Positions 11,251 to 25,000 of a stretch of 64,000 bases of DNA are shown here, piece after piece (within the stretch, counting starts at the first letter, position 1; the number at the start of each line of letters is the position of its first letter). The translations under genes were made by a program, and so were the position numbers. This stretch comes from Chamaelirium japonicum. Its lineage: Eukaryota; Streptophyta; Magnoliopsida; Liliales; Melanthiaceae. The stretch is taken from positions 2,887,501-2,951,500 of the forward strand of contig CANTAL010000004.1 in assembly GCA_947650365.1 (NCBI GenBank). Direction: 5' to 3'. The notes under the pieces were generated by a model, which was given only the letters and a program-made list of their open reading frames with translations, had not been told where the DNA came from and made no database searches.

Positions 11251-11943
11251 ACTATTACTCATAACAAAAGATAACGACATCACTCATAATCGTCCGATGG
11301 TTGACCTAAAGGTAAGCTTTTCCTAATAGATTTCTAGTAATTTGGTTATTTGTGATTATGCTTGAATGATAATGGTTTATAGAATATGATATTGTCCAAC
11401 ACAACAATAAGTTGAATGTTTGAATCTTTTAGGTTAGGATATCTTGTTATATATCATGGTATGTCATTAAAATGCTCTGTTATATGAATTCTCTTGTTAC
11501 CATTTGAATGCTCTGTTATTTATTTGCTTCTTGCTTATCAAATAAAGACATTATCTGATGATATAGTCAATTGCATGGATAGACATTCAACAAAAGCTGA
11601 CTAGTAGTGTTAGTAAGGATAAGTTCTTTTTCAGTTTTTGATCTTTGAAGGTCAAAATTTTAAACAAGGGTTGGAAATAAGTACTGTATACCCTAACCCA
11701 CACAACCCGACCCATCCTATCACTTGGGCTAACTTGAGCTTGGAAATTTTTTCTTGGGTTGGGATTGGGCTGGGCAACACAGGTTAGAGGATGGGTTGGG
11801 CTACGGGTTGAGGGTTGAGGATTCTAGTACTTGATTTGGGTTGACCCCAATCTGACCCAACCCGCCCGAGTTGCAGCCCTAACCATGACAAACAAATTTG
11901 TACAATCTAATCTGAAGAAAATGTTAATATCTGAAACACTAAC

Positions 11944-12101
11944 CTGTAGTAGTGCTTCTTGGCACCTTCCTGCACTACAGAGGCAACGAGCAAGGTCATA
12001 ATAAAGACTAGCTGAGCCCACAATTCCACGTCTTTCCATATCGCAAACTGCTAGTACAGCCTCATCTATTTTCCCTTCTCTCCATAGAGTATTTATAAGA
12101 A
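11944..12101 (-). CDS. EMB2279: PPR gene exon 7 (last exon found)
   Basis: 158 bp; acceptor GCTACAG ends at 12102 and donor GTTAGT begins at 11943. Reads VLINTLWREGKIDEAVLAVC then DMERRGIVGSASLYYDLARC, ending AGRCQEALLQ. Intron 7 starts here and runs past the left window edge; an hAT element inserted 62 bp into it. Confidence 0.5.
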
Positions 12102-12330
12102 CTGTAGCAGAATAAAAAGATGTCCATAATTAAAAATAACGGAAGAAAAATTTGTAAGGGCTTGATTTCCATGCCCTACCCTCTGACCTCTTGTACCAAG
12201 TTGCAACGTAGGAGACATGCTTAACTACCAGTTGCCACATTAAAGAAATAGGACTAGAAGTAGGTAAAAATGGTTGGAGGTGTTGGCTAAGCAGAGGTGG
12301 ATGGGACGTTTGTGTGTGTGTGTGTGGTGT

Positions 12331-12363
<33 letters not shown>

Positions 12364-15300
12364 CATACCTTTGTAATTCAAAGCACCTGGAATAGAAGTT
12401 TTCTCCACTTTCCTGAAAAACTCATGCACCAAGTTATACTTGCCACATGCAAGCATCACCTGCCCAAGTAGAGGCTATTAAGTGTTTAGATTTAGTTAAA
12501 GAAACTAATTCACCACATACAAATAACTGAAAGAGAAGGTTACAGCCAATTATCTGAAGGAACTTTGTCATAAAAAACATAGCTTGTACTCACAATGTAA
12601 GTTTCAAAACGGACGGATATACAATGAGATATATGATTTACATAGTGAAATAAAATAAGTTTAGTTATACCAAGTGCAGCAAGGTTGTGAGATCTATCCA
12701 GAAGCAAACCATCACAAGCAAAATGGAACCCATGATGCAGTCATCTAGTACAGATAGTAGATGACTACCTCCAGTTTACTTATACCAAGTGTAGCAGACG
12801 TAACATACTAACCAAGGTTTGGAGTTTCGGCCGTTTCAGATCGGTTTCGGTCGGAACCGGTCCCAAAACCCTCCAGTTTCAGGTTTCGGAACTCAGCACT
12901 CAGCAAAAGTAGGACTGGGTTCAGGATAAGGTGTATTTCAGCAGGACAGCTTGACAGACATATTTACATAAAAAAACATTTAAGTAAATAAATTTTTTTA
13001 TTTTATATAAATAAGCAAATACCCCCATTTGGATTTAATAAAAATATCAGAACAATCAAAATCCAAAGGAATCAAAATGTAATTTTTCAGTTCCTATACA
13101 AAATCAGACTTTACAGCTTTTTGCTAAAAAAGAAAATTCGGTGAAAAAAAAAACACAGCATTTTGGATAGGAAAAAATCTCAGAAATCTAGAAGTATAAG
13201 ATCAACTTAAAAACCCAAAGTTTGGTAAAATATTTTGAATCTATAAAAAAATTCTTTCACAAAAACTAATTTTCCTCCAGTCTTAGCCAAAATTCAGAAT
13301 CATGATTTTTCAACTTTTTGACAAAAAATCGGGGTAAAGCAAAAGCCATGCTCTTTTGAAAACAAGACCACTATGGAGTGGGTAACGATGTAATTATTTT
13401 ATATTATTTTTATATTTTGCAATTATTTTAAATTTAAAAAATAAAACCGAAACTCTGAAACCGATCCTCGGTGGGCGGACCGAAACCGAAACTACAAACC
13501 TTGACACTAACAATGATCTTCGTCGGAGGTGGTATGGCTTAACCGCATCCTCTCCCCCTTGGAGAAGAGTTGCTCAAAAAAAAAAAAAAGAACAAAACCA
13601 ATTACCAACCAAACATCCAGTCTAGTTTAGAAGCATCCACTAGCAACTAGTCGTGACAAGAAAGATCCAGCACAAAAAAACACTATTTTGATCCATGGGC
13701 AAAAATCATGTAATATCCATGAAGAGGATATCAAATAGGCACAGGAGTGTCAGTCCATTGCACCAGAATTCATGTACAATGGATAAGAAATTTAATCAGA
13801 TCTATCTGTCCACTTCCTAAAAACAATGGGATCTAAGATCCTATAAACAATATTCGATGAAGAAACCTCCTAAAAAGTAGGATCATAATTGGCCCCTTTT
13901 TCTCATCCACAGTTATGTAAGAGGGGAATACTATGCAGGTTTCTTTCTTTCGTTATCATGGGCTCCCTGATGAATGACACATTATCCTCGAAATTCCCAC
14001 TTTCAAAGTAACTCCTACACCTATTACATTTTATCATACCCTCTTCAGATTAAGTAAAGATCACTGTTCAGGGTACACTTGTCTCTTCCCAAAGATACCT
14101 TGAGCCTAATTTATTGGGGGTTTATGTCGCATTGAGAAGCAGTCATAAAATATTTCGGAAATTTGATGTCATTTTTGGATCCTGCTGCTAATTATTTTTA
14201 TGGTGTTTTCCATCTAAATCTGAGCACACAGCAAATATTGCATATGTCAGAAATCTGACGAGACGGAAGCATCAACTTATAGTCTTTGGAGAAGCATCTA
14301 ACTGCTCTGACATCGGATACCATGTTTGTATCACATTTGTAATGCATGGATGCGTTCGTCAGTCTATCATAAAAGTAGTTGATGGAGGTTCAATATTGAC
14401 TGGTGAGATACATAAAATGCTGCATAATGGTTATTAATTCAAACTGTTGTTTCTTTGAAACAAACGTTTCTGCATAATGATGTCTTAATTCTAATAACTA
14501 CTTTTTCTGTCAAACATACCTGCACATTAAAGAAACCAGTCAGGTAAATAGTTTATATATTTAGTGCATGTTCGCATTACATATAAGTGATTTCATAGCC
14601 TGCTTTATGCAATTATTGTTGTATTAAAACAATCAAAGATGTAGGTCCAAGAACTACAGCATGAGAATCTGAAAAGAGAGAAACGAGATCTGGAGTTTCT
14701 TCTGGAGGCTTAGGAAGATTTAAAAGTGCCTCCACTTCATTAAGAGAAATAACTTACAATGCGACATAAAAATAGTTCATGATCCAACAGGTGAGTTCTT
14801 ATGCTTCGCACATGTCAATGAATTACTATGACCAAGGAAATATAGTGATATAAATTGGATGTGATAAAACATGATGCATGATAATTTGATACCTTAGTCT
14901 TGTTTATAATGATTTTCTTTAAGTATTGCAAAGTAATGAGGGAATTTCTACATGTACTGCACACCCTTATTCCATAAACACATAAAACTACATGTCTGTA
15001 TGATCGATAGATAAAACACAAAGTAGCAAGAGAGAAGTAGAGTATGTTAATTTTACCTCCATCGCTAGCCCATAAGTTGTATTTGACGGCTTTATACCAT
15101 GCTGTTTTAATTGTTGCCACACCCAGAAAGCTCCTTCCCATTGCTTCTGCTGAACGCAAGCGTTCAAAACCTAGAATTACATGCGATTATTAATTCTAAC
15201 ATGTTAACCAATGACATAAGTAGCATAACGTGCATATTTTTTTATCAATAATAAATAAGACATGTCTATGCTGAAATTTATAGTGTGCAGAACATCATGA

Positions 15301-15961
15301 TCATCAACCAAACCTTACCCATTAAGATGGGATAAACCATAGACCACAACTGTGATCAAGAAGGCTTCACGAAAGAATCGAGTAGAATATCACCACCGGT
15401 TGGCAACCTGTCGTCAATCATTAGGAAATTTGTGCTAAAATTTGATGCAGTATGATCTGCATCTTTACTACTGTAGTTACCTATCTCTATTTGTTTTTAT
15501 TTATTCAAGGTAACAGATGACAAGTGCAGTTTTATGTGTTTTTGCTTTATTTTTTGCATTAATAATTTATTAGTTGCATTTGATGCCTAGATCGTGGGGG
15601 ATGTTCACAATCTCATTTGGATGGCTTTCGGGTTCAAGCCGGGCCAATCTGAGTGTATTTTCATTGTTAATATGGCCTATAGTTTAGTAGCCAGCATATG
15701 GGCAACCGACGTTCGAGATTAGGTTTTGATCCGACAGTTAATAGGTGATAACTTAATTAAAATCTGATGTGGCATTAGATGAGACTCAACTTGAGCCCAT
15801 TGGGAAAATCTTAAAAGCCCAAAATGGGCCCACACATTAATACCACCTCTGCCCCCCACCCACCCCCTCTCTCCTTTCACCGTACGTCCCCCTCCTTTCT
15901 CCATTTCTTTCATGTGAAACATTCCCTTCTCTCGGTTTCCAAGCCACAATAAGTCTCTTTC

Positions 15962-16031
<70 letters not shown>

Positions 16032-19000
16032 CCTTATTTGCCCCTCCATCCCACCATCCACCCTTTATTTCTTTGATCTTCACTGTCGAATGCAAAGCCT
16101 AATTCTATAAAAGGGGATGAGGAGAAGAAATAGAGGAGATTGCTGAAATTTGTTCCTCTTCATGAGAGCTTTTGGGAGAGACAAGTCTCCATCTTCTTCC
16201 TCGACCTCGTCTCGAGAAACGTCATCTTCTGTGAAGAATGAGTTTCTCTCCTTGCAACCCGCGACCATTTGAGAATCATTACTCTTATCCTTCCTTCATC
16301 TTTTCCTTTTTCCCCATTTCTTTCCGTTAAAATATGCACCTTCATACTTAATTTCAGCATTCATATCTTTGCTGAAATTTCATCTTCCGCCCTCGACTTT
16401 ATGCTCGTCTAGATCATCGTAGTTTTCATCGAAGATTGTCGGAACCTCATATGTGTGCCTATTTACCTTTATTTTCTACACATTATCTTTCCTGAAATTA
16501 TAATCTATTCATGCAGAATTTATGTTTTGCTGAATGACTTATTGACTCTACAGTTAGATTTTGACTTTCCGCTAAATATTGAATGCATGTGTTGATTATA
16601 ACTACATTGAACAATCTTATTTTGCTGAATTCTGTGATGTTTTTGAGCTCTACTGATAATAACCATCTAGTTAGTTGGACATTGGGTTGTTAAAAGGCTC
16701 GAGATTGTAGCACAAGTCAACCTTGCTTACAATCAAGTTGGTATCAGAGCTTGAAAGACATTGTTTGGGGCTCTAACAAGCGCTGAAAATCAGCAAACCA
16801 CCTCTCCATTGTTTGCTGATTTTGCATGCTCATTGCATTGTATGCTGTATGAGCAAATATTTGATTTTCACTCAAGTACAAATTTCAAAGGACTCGCTTC
16901 GAGGGAGCGGAGTACAAAATATATCAGGAGATTGCGGGGAAATCCGTCTTTGATCCTTTGATACTCGATTTCGAAGTACAAAGATTACAACAAGTGAGAA
17001 AAATGAAAAGAGAAGAGCGTTGCGGTGCTTGATCCTTCCGGGCTTTGCGCGTGATCGGCTAGGGCCTTTGCTTTACTCTTCTTCTCCTAGAATCTTCACT
17101 TGTTCTTTGCTTGTTCTTCGATTTGATTTGGACTTGAATCTTCAATTTTCCATCTTCTTCTTCGATCTTCGGTCTTCGATTTTCTTTAATTTGCTTCGAT
17201 CTTCGATCCTTCTTCTCCGGGATTTCTTGGAGCTTTGAAGTATCTTCAGTCGGAAGCTTTGTGGATTCTTCTTGCTATGGCCAAAGATCATTTCTTCTCT
17301 TCTTGTCCCTCCTTTTATAAGAGTCGAAGTAGTTATTGTAGAGAATAACTACTTCGGGTGGTTGAAGCAACCTCCTGGTGGTTTCTATAACTTCCCTTGG
17401 ATGGTTAAAGAAACTTCCAGGTGGTTTACATAACTCCTTGATGATTAGGATCATATTCAGGTGGTTTTGTAACTTCCACTGGTAGTTTAATCCTTTTGAG
17501 TTTGAGTGAACCGGTCTGATTAAAACGACTTATGGTTCGGGTCTTAAAATCCGAGTCGACTTACTGCGACTCAGATTTTAACAAAGTTAACTCTTGATCC
17601 GGTCCTTTCTGACTTGGTGGATTCAACGAGTTTGTCGAATCTAGCGTAAGCTTAGTTGTAGAAGCTTAAGCTTGACTATTCTTCGGCCTTGTATATCGGC
17701 TTGTCGAAGGATGCTCATCTCTAAGTATCATTCTATTGACTAGATATAGCCTTTGGACGATAGGGATATAGTACTTTCCTTACTCTCAGACTTGGTCAAA
17801 TTTCAGAGCGTAAGGAAGCAAGAAAAATTTCCCTGGTCATCAGGGAAATAAAGTCTTCCAGACTTAGCCAAATTTTTGAGTGTAGAGACAAATTTCCCTG
17901 GTCATCAGGGAAATAAAGTATAAGGAAGCAAAATTTCCCTGGTCATCAGGGAAATAAAGTCTTCCAGACTTAGCCAAATTTTGAGTGTAGAGACAAATTT
18001 CCCTGGTCATCAGGGAAATAAAGTATAAGGAAGCAAAATTTCCCTGGTCATCAGGGAAATAAAGTCTTCCAGACTTAGCCAAATTTCTGAGTGCAGAGAA
18101 AAATTTCCCTGGTCATCAGGGAAATAAAGTCTTCCAGACTTAGCCAAATTTCTGAGTGTAGAGACAAATTTCCCTGGTCATCAGGGAAATAAAGTATAAG
18201 GAAGCAAAATTTCCCTGGTCATCAGGGAAATAAAGTCTTCCAGACTTAGCCAAATTTCTGAGTGCAGAGAAAAATTTCCCTAATCATCAGGGAAATAAAG
18301 TCTTCCAGACTTAGCCAAATTTCTGAGTGTAGAGAAAAATTTCCCTGGTCATCAGGGAAATAAAGTATAAGGAAGCAAAATTTCCCTGGTCATCAGGGAA
18401 ATAAAGTATAAGGAAGCAAAATTTCCCTGGTCATCAGGGAAATAAAGTCTTCCAGACTTAGCCAAATTTCAGAATGTAAGGAAGCAAAATTTCCCTGGTC
18501 ATCAGGGAAATAAAGTCTTCCAGACTTAGCCAAATTTCTGATTCTCTAACTTTAGGCAATATTTCAATGTCTACAAATTGCTCCCTCAAGGATTGACGTT
18601 TCAAGCGAAAAGCGAAAAAGGTCAATCTTTAATTTTTTTTTTTTTTTTTGCCAGGGCCGGCCAGGTTTGATTAGGGCCGGCCAGAAACCTCTAGGGCCGG
18701 CCGAAATTTTTTTTTTTTTTTAGGATGACGGTACAGCTCGTCCTTTGACCCCCCTTTGTCTATAAAAAGAGGTCTCCTCTCCTTTTCTAACTTATTTTTC
18801 GGTATTTCTTGGAGCTAGGTCTAAAACCCTACTTCAAGGTTTTTTGCAAAAACCATCTCGCAAACTTGATTCCTTCGGCAAGAAGACGATCAAATCCATC
18901 CAAGGTAATCATAATCTTGATCTTTTCCTTTGATTTGCTTGCTCTTTGATCTTCGTTTCTCTTTTTGCAATGATCTTTGTGGCCCCTTTTTTTTTTAAAA

Positions 19001-22000
19001 AAAAAAAAACGAAACCCTAGTTCAAGGTTTTGCAAGAATGATCTTTGATCTCCTCTTTTACCTTTTTGAATTTTTGATCTTGCATATCTCTTGAATGATA
19101 TTTGATTCTTGGATCTTCTTTCATGCTTCTAGATGATCTTTGACTATCTATCTACTTGAATCGGCTAGGTTTGTAGAAACCCTAGTTCAAGGTTTTGCAA
19201 GAACGATTTTTTTTCTCTCATTTTTACCTTTTCTTAAAAAAAAAATTTTTTTTTGATCTTCTTGCATAGCTCTTGCATGATGTTTGATTCTTGGATCATT
19301 TTTTCATACTAGATAATCTTTGACCATTTTTCTACCCGAATTGGTTAGGTTTGACCAGGTCAATTTTTTTTTTTGCCAGGGCCGGCCAGGTTTGACCAGG
19401 GCCGGCCAGAAACCCCCAGGGCCGGCCAGAAATTTAATTTTTTTTTTTTTAGGGACAGCGGTACTTATGACAGTACAACTCGTCCTTTGACCCCCCCTTT
19501 TATAAAAACAGGGTTCCTTTCTTTCTCTAACTCATTTTTTTCGGGTTTCTTTGGAACTAGGTCTAAAAACCTTACTTCAAGGTTTTTTTTGCAACAACCA
19601 TCTTGCAAGCTTGATTCCTTTAAGAGGACGATCGGATTTATTCAAAGTAATCATACTCTTGATCCTCTTCTTTACTTTGCTTGTTCTTTGATCTTGTTTC
19701 CTTCCTTTGCAATGATCTTCGATCTTTGATACTTTTCGATGGTTGATGGGATCTGATATCAACTAGATGAGATGCGTATGCTTGAAATAAATAAGTGCAG
19801 AATTTAAAACATCAAATCAGATTTCAGCATAATAAAATCAGATTTCAGCAAAGCCTATTATCATGGTTCAGCATTCATTCGATCCCAATCAGATTTAAGT
19901 CAATGAAATCATAAAACTGACAATAAGAACAATAATTTCAGATTGTTATAACTGAATTCCAGCAATACTGAATAACATAATCTCAAATAATATGCCAATG
20001 TATCAAAGAACAACCACAAATCTAAACGATAAATCCTAATGGATGAGTTTCTCGGGAAAACAGAATTTTAGGGATCCTATGATGAAATCAGCAATAAGGC
20101 CGGTTGGGAAAAGGAGGTTATCACATGAAAATTACCGAGGATCGATCTCACCGTGCTTTGGTCAATGCCGGTAGCTTTCCGATACTCCGTTGTTGCAGAT
20201 GAAAGGCGCGGAAGGGGAGGCGTGGCTCAGAAGACGAGGTGAAGAAGCCGAGACGATAGATCTTGAAGATGAAGAAACTTCACGTCGATCTTCCGTGAAG
20301 CCGAAGACGAGTAGTGGAGCGACGGGATAGAAGCGTGCGGAGGAAGAAAAGGATCAGAAGCAAGGAAGAATTCTTCGGAAGGGATAAACCGAACAAGCGA
20401 GCCGCTTCTCCGTTTCTAGGGTTTCAGTTCATATTCATCTCCCCTTTCTCTCAATTAGGGTTTAGACTTTATAGGGAATGAAAGCATGAAGGCACAAAAG
20501 GAAAGAAAGAGAGAGGGAGGCCGGTCGGGTAGAGAGAGAGAGAGGAACGCGCGGAAGAGAGAGGGGGATCGGTGGGTGTCCGCGGGAGAGAGAGAGAGGG
20601 CCGGTCGGGTGGGGAATTAGGCTAAGGTTTTGGGTTTTAATTTTCCCTCGAATCTCATCCATTGAGATTTAATCTCACTTAAGATCCTACGGCCTAAAAC
20701 CTAACACAGAAATGAGTCAGTTCGGCATCTGTGGCTCGAACCGGATACGAACATGGCTCGCACCTACCCAAACCAGAAATAAAAACTGAAATAACTAAAG
20801 ATCCGTTGGTCGGATCGAAATAAAGTAAAAACCAAAGTTGTCGGGCTTCGATTGAGCTTTCCACTGATGCAGACGGATCGACGATCGGGTTCCTGGATCT
20901 CCGGCGCGGATGAAAATACGCCATCAGCTGTAGAAAACTGCACGTAGTAGGCTCGTCTGCATCAAGTCCCCCGGACTCAAAAGAACTCGACTCCTGTCGA
21001 GCAAGGTCCTGGATCCGGCGGGGGCGCTCCTGGTAGTAATGGCAGCCGTTGAATCCGCTCTGACTGCTCTCTCGGGTCCGATGGCCAAGTAATCCACCTC
21101 AAGTATGCAGCAACTCCATCTCGTATCCCCTGCCCCTTGACGCCAAGCGAAGACCTGAAAGTCAACACCAACATCCTCCGCGGCACGATAAGATCATCAA
21201 AATACTCAGATAATTTCATGTGATAATAGGAATTTGGGTTGACATGAAATTCAGATGACATGTGAAAAGAAAGGCCGCGGGAGCATAATGTGCTGCGGGT
21301 CATCGGCTTGCGCGATTGGCAATGGTGTATTTGAAGGGCCATGGGTTGCGGGTGCATTATGTGGTGCTCGAGGTGGCCTGCGCACGGTACAAAACAAGTG
21401 GATTCTAGATGACGAAGATATGTCATGCAATCATTGTCGGGATTCAGTGAAAAAAATGAGAAATTAAAATACTCATCATGCCACTTGTTATGATTTCGAA
21501 AAATTAAAGATGATGGGTCGTCTGAAATTTGAACGTATGATTCATAAGTATTTTGCATCGAAAAGTGATCAAACATGCCAAAATCGTCTTTAAGATTAAA
21601 CTCAACACTTGGATGACATGGATGCACATGTGACTGGTTTATGATTGTAGAGATGACAGGCAAATGATGAATGCGAGTGCGATTAATGCCTACATACTCT
21701 AAGTGCGATGTGCATGCAATGGAATGCAAAATGTTGTCTAATCCCTTCTCAATTGCTAGTGAACCAGATGAACACCTTACTAGATTATCAGCGAATGGGG
21801 GTATGGAATGTTTCGGATTCAGAATAGCTTTAGGTGCATGGGGTGATGGAGACTGGTGACTAACCAGCAGTGGTGCAGTCACATCATCTTCCCCCAAGAC
21901 TAACTCATTGAAGTGTTCGCCCTCAGACCCATGACTGTCCTCTTCATTGTCCGCCAAATTTGTCTGTGAATTGACTTGTTGTCGAGGACAATCGGCTGAC

Positions 22001-25000
22001 TTGTGACCTGGCTGATCTACCGATTTGTGCTCTTGTCGCAGGTTTTGGTAACTTCTGTTTTGACTGATCTGCACGTAGCACGCCATCAGATTTGTGCTCT
22101 TTTCCCTAACGCGACGACTAGTGCGCTTGGATACTTTCGAGGACAAATTCTGGAACACACTTTATTTGGAAGCAGAAGGGAGGAACTTTTGTTGCATCTT
22201 TCCTCGCATATGTGTCCATGTGGAAATATTTTCTTTTCCTTTCCTACCCCTAGTGATCTGCAACTGTTTCCACCACATCAGTGCATGACCTTTCAGTTTA
22301 AGGCTGACAAACTTGACTTGTTTGTCACGGGGGATTTCTTTCCACTCAAAGTATTGGTCGACTCTCTTGGCCCATTCTAGAAACTCTTCGGGGTCCATCC
22401 TACCCTCGAACTCAGGAATTTCTATTTTAAAGCCCTGATCCCAGCCCCAATGGGATTTCGTTTTCCTATGTGTCTGTCTACTTCGCCTATCAGTCCCGTC
22501 AGAGGAACTGACGCTAGCACCTCCGGACTCTAGGTCTAAATTACTATGCCCTGGCGACGCTCTAGTCCTGTGCTCTCGATGGGGTCGAGGTGGATTCGGG
22601 GAATTGGTGAAAGCCAAGGTCAAGTTTTCTATCTGGGTCTGAAGCCTACCCATGTGTTCCTGTTGCCTTATGAAGGCATCGTGCCAAGTGCGGGGTGGCA
22701 AAGATCCAGCCATTATAGATTCTATCGACTCACTACCCGGGGAAAATGGATGGTCCTAATATGGATGTACTCACGCGATGCGGGTGACTAACTAATGCAA
22801 GATACAAACTAAATGAAAAGAAAGAAAATAAAAAAAAAAAAATTCAGCACGCACGCGATGATGCGAATGATGCAAGAGGATCGGCAGTTGCGTAAGGACG
22901 CGACGACAAGTGCGCTCTGATACCAACTTGATGGGATCTGATATCAACTAGATGAGATGCGTATGCTTGAAATAAACAAGTGCAGAATTTAAAACATCAA
23001 ATCAGATTTCAGCATAATAAAATCAGATTTCAGCAAAGCCTATTATCATGGTTCATCATTCATTCGATCCCAATCAGATTTAAGTCAATGAAATCATAAA
23101 ACTGACAATAAGAACAATAATTTCAGATTGTTATAACTGAATTCCAGCAATACTGAATAACATAATCTCAAATAATATGCCAATGTATCAAAGAACAACC
23201 ACAAATCTAAACGATAAATCCTAATGGATGAGTTTCTCTGGAAAACAGAATTTTAGGGATCCTATGATGAAATCAGCAATAAGGCCGGTTGGGAAAAGGA
23301 GGTTATCACATGAAAATTACCGAGGATCGATCTCACCGTGCTTTGGTCAATGCCGGCAGCTTTCCGATACTCTGTTGTTGCAGATGAAAGGCGCGGAAGG
23401 GGAGGCGTGGCTCAGAAGACGAGGTGAAGAAGCCGAGACGATGGATCTTGAAGATGAAACTTCACGTCGATCTTCCGTGAAGCCGAAGACGAGTAGTGGA
23501 GCGACGGGATAGAAGCGTGCGGAGGAAGAAAAGGATCAGAAGCAAGGAAGAATTCTTCGGAAGGGATAAACCGAACAAGCGAGCCGCTTCTCCGTTTCTA
23601 GGGTTTCAGTTCATATTCATCTCCCCTTTCTCTCAATTAGGGTTTAGACTTTATAGGGAATGAAAGCATGAAGGCACAAAAGGAAAGAAAGAGAGAGGGA
23701 GGCCGGTCGGGTAGAGAGAGAGAGAGAGGAACGCGCGGAAGAGAGGGGGATCGGTGGGTGTCCGCGGGAGAGAGAGAGAGGGCCGGTCGGGTGGGGAATT
23801 AGGCTAGGGTTTTGGGTTTTAATTTTCCCTCGAATCTCATCCATTGAGATTTAATCTCACTTAAGATCCTACGGCCTAAAACCTAACACAGAAATGAGTC
23901 AGTTCGGCATCTGTGGCTCGAACCGGATGCGAACATGGCTCGCACCTACCCAAACCAGAAATAAAAACTGAAATAACTAAAGATCCGTTGGTCGGATCGA
24001 AATAAAGTAAAAACCAAAGTTGTCGGGCTTCGATTGAGCTTTCCACTGATGCAGACGGATCGACGATTGGGTTCCTGGATCTCCGGCGCGGATGAAAATA
24101 CACCATCAGCTGTAGAAAACTGCACGTAGTAGGCTTGTTTGCATCAATGGTCAACTTTTGTAAAATGTGTTCTAACTTTTAATCCAATCTTCTGTGTGTA
24201 GGTATGAGTACTTCCGAGAAATACATTGCTATGCCAGAAGATGGTTGGTTAGAAGAAGAAGAAGAACGAGGGGTCACTTATCTTGTTTTTCCTCATGCGA
24301 AAGTCAAGTAGCATGGGGCAACTCTGAAAAAGAATGGCCCAAACTCTTTGACTACCTTGAGAATCGTTGAGCACGAGAGTTGTGACAACGATAGTCATGG
24401 AGCTGAGAAGAGCGCTAGACCCATTAGCCGTTTTGAAAAGGCTCCGATTCTTTCTTTTCCGTATCATCATACAACGGCTGAAATGGTACCCATTCCTCAA
24501 ATTGCTTCAAAAATTGCTTCAAGATTCACTCGATGGGGGGACGAAATACGAGGTCATGGCGATGTCCAGTATCTCAATGGTTTTGGTGAATGGATGCACG
24601 AAGTCTTCGAAGTCTTGCGCGGCCGAGAGGCTACTAGAAACATATCTGTTATGCTGGAACCTGCTTGTTATGAATATTGTAGGCCTGATGGAATGTATAG
24701 AGCTTTGTGTGAGCTCTGGTGTCCGGAAACGAATACATTCCTCACTTCTATTGGGGAAATAGGGATTTTCTTGTCGGAGATCTATCAGGTATATTCATAC
24801 TTGAAATTGAATTTGAGTGACATTCATACGTGTGACTTACTTTCTTCATTTTTCTTCTTCCAGATATCAGGTTGTCTCATGAGTGGAGAATATTACCAAG
24901 AGAGAGTCCCTAATCTCTTTGAGCTTTTCGACTGTGTATATACTCCTTCAGCACTTTCCTATCTTTTCAAAGCTTTTACAATTATTGCTGCATCTTGCCG

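Larger units (their letters stand above)
10212..11881. mobile_element. Ac-like hAT non-autonomous element, TSD ACCATGAC
   Basis: Terminal inverted repeats AGGGCTGCAAC (10213) and GTTGCAGCCCTA (to 11881). The 8 bp ACCATGAC lies at 10204-10211 and 11882-11889, as expected for hAT. Subterminal zones are filled with CCCAACCCGA/GGGTTGGG motifs. Two TA-flanked palindromic elements (10489-10785 and 10861-11250) sit inside. No transposase ORF. Its right end is 62 bp from the exon 7 donor. Confidence 0.5.
18576..19743 (+). other. Tandemly repeated promoter/leader region next to the 3' LTR
   Basis: Besides the two promoter copies, the segment AAACCCTAGTTCAAGGTTTT plus GCAAGAA-GAT recurs at about 19010 and 19180, so the region has about four leader-like repeats. 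No protein-coding frame is seen. Confidence 0.5.
19744..24146 (-). mobile_element. gag-only LTR retrotransposon nested in the Tat-like element, TSD ATGGT
   Basis: LTRs 22929-24146 (5', minus orientation, 1218 bp) and 19744-20964 (1221 bp), minus-strand ends TGATGCA...CCCATCA. ATGGT flanks both sides (19739-19743, 24147-24151). The primer site TTGGTATCAGAGC follows the 5' LTR on the minus strand at about 22926-22914. The internal region is only 1964 bp and encodes a gag remnant; no pol. LTRs differ at few positions by eye, so it is younger than its host element. It sits where the aORF leader intron would lie. Confidence 0.5.

Noticed and set aside
17825..18535. CRISPR-like array of regularly spaced palindromic repeats
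   Set aside because: The genome is a plant's, the array lies inside an LTR and is copied in the partner LTR, and spacers are repeats themselves.
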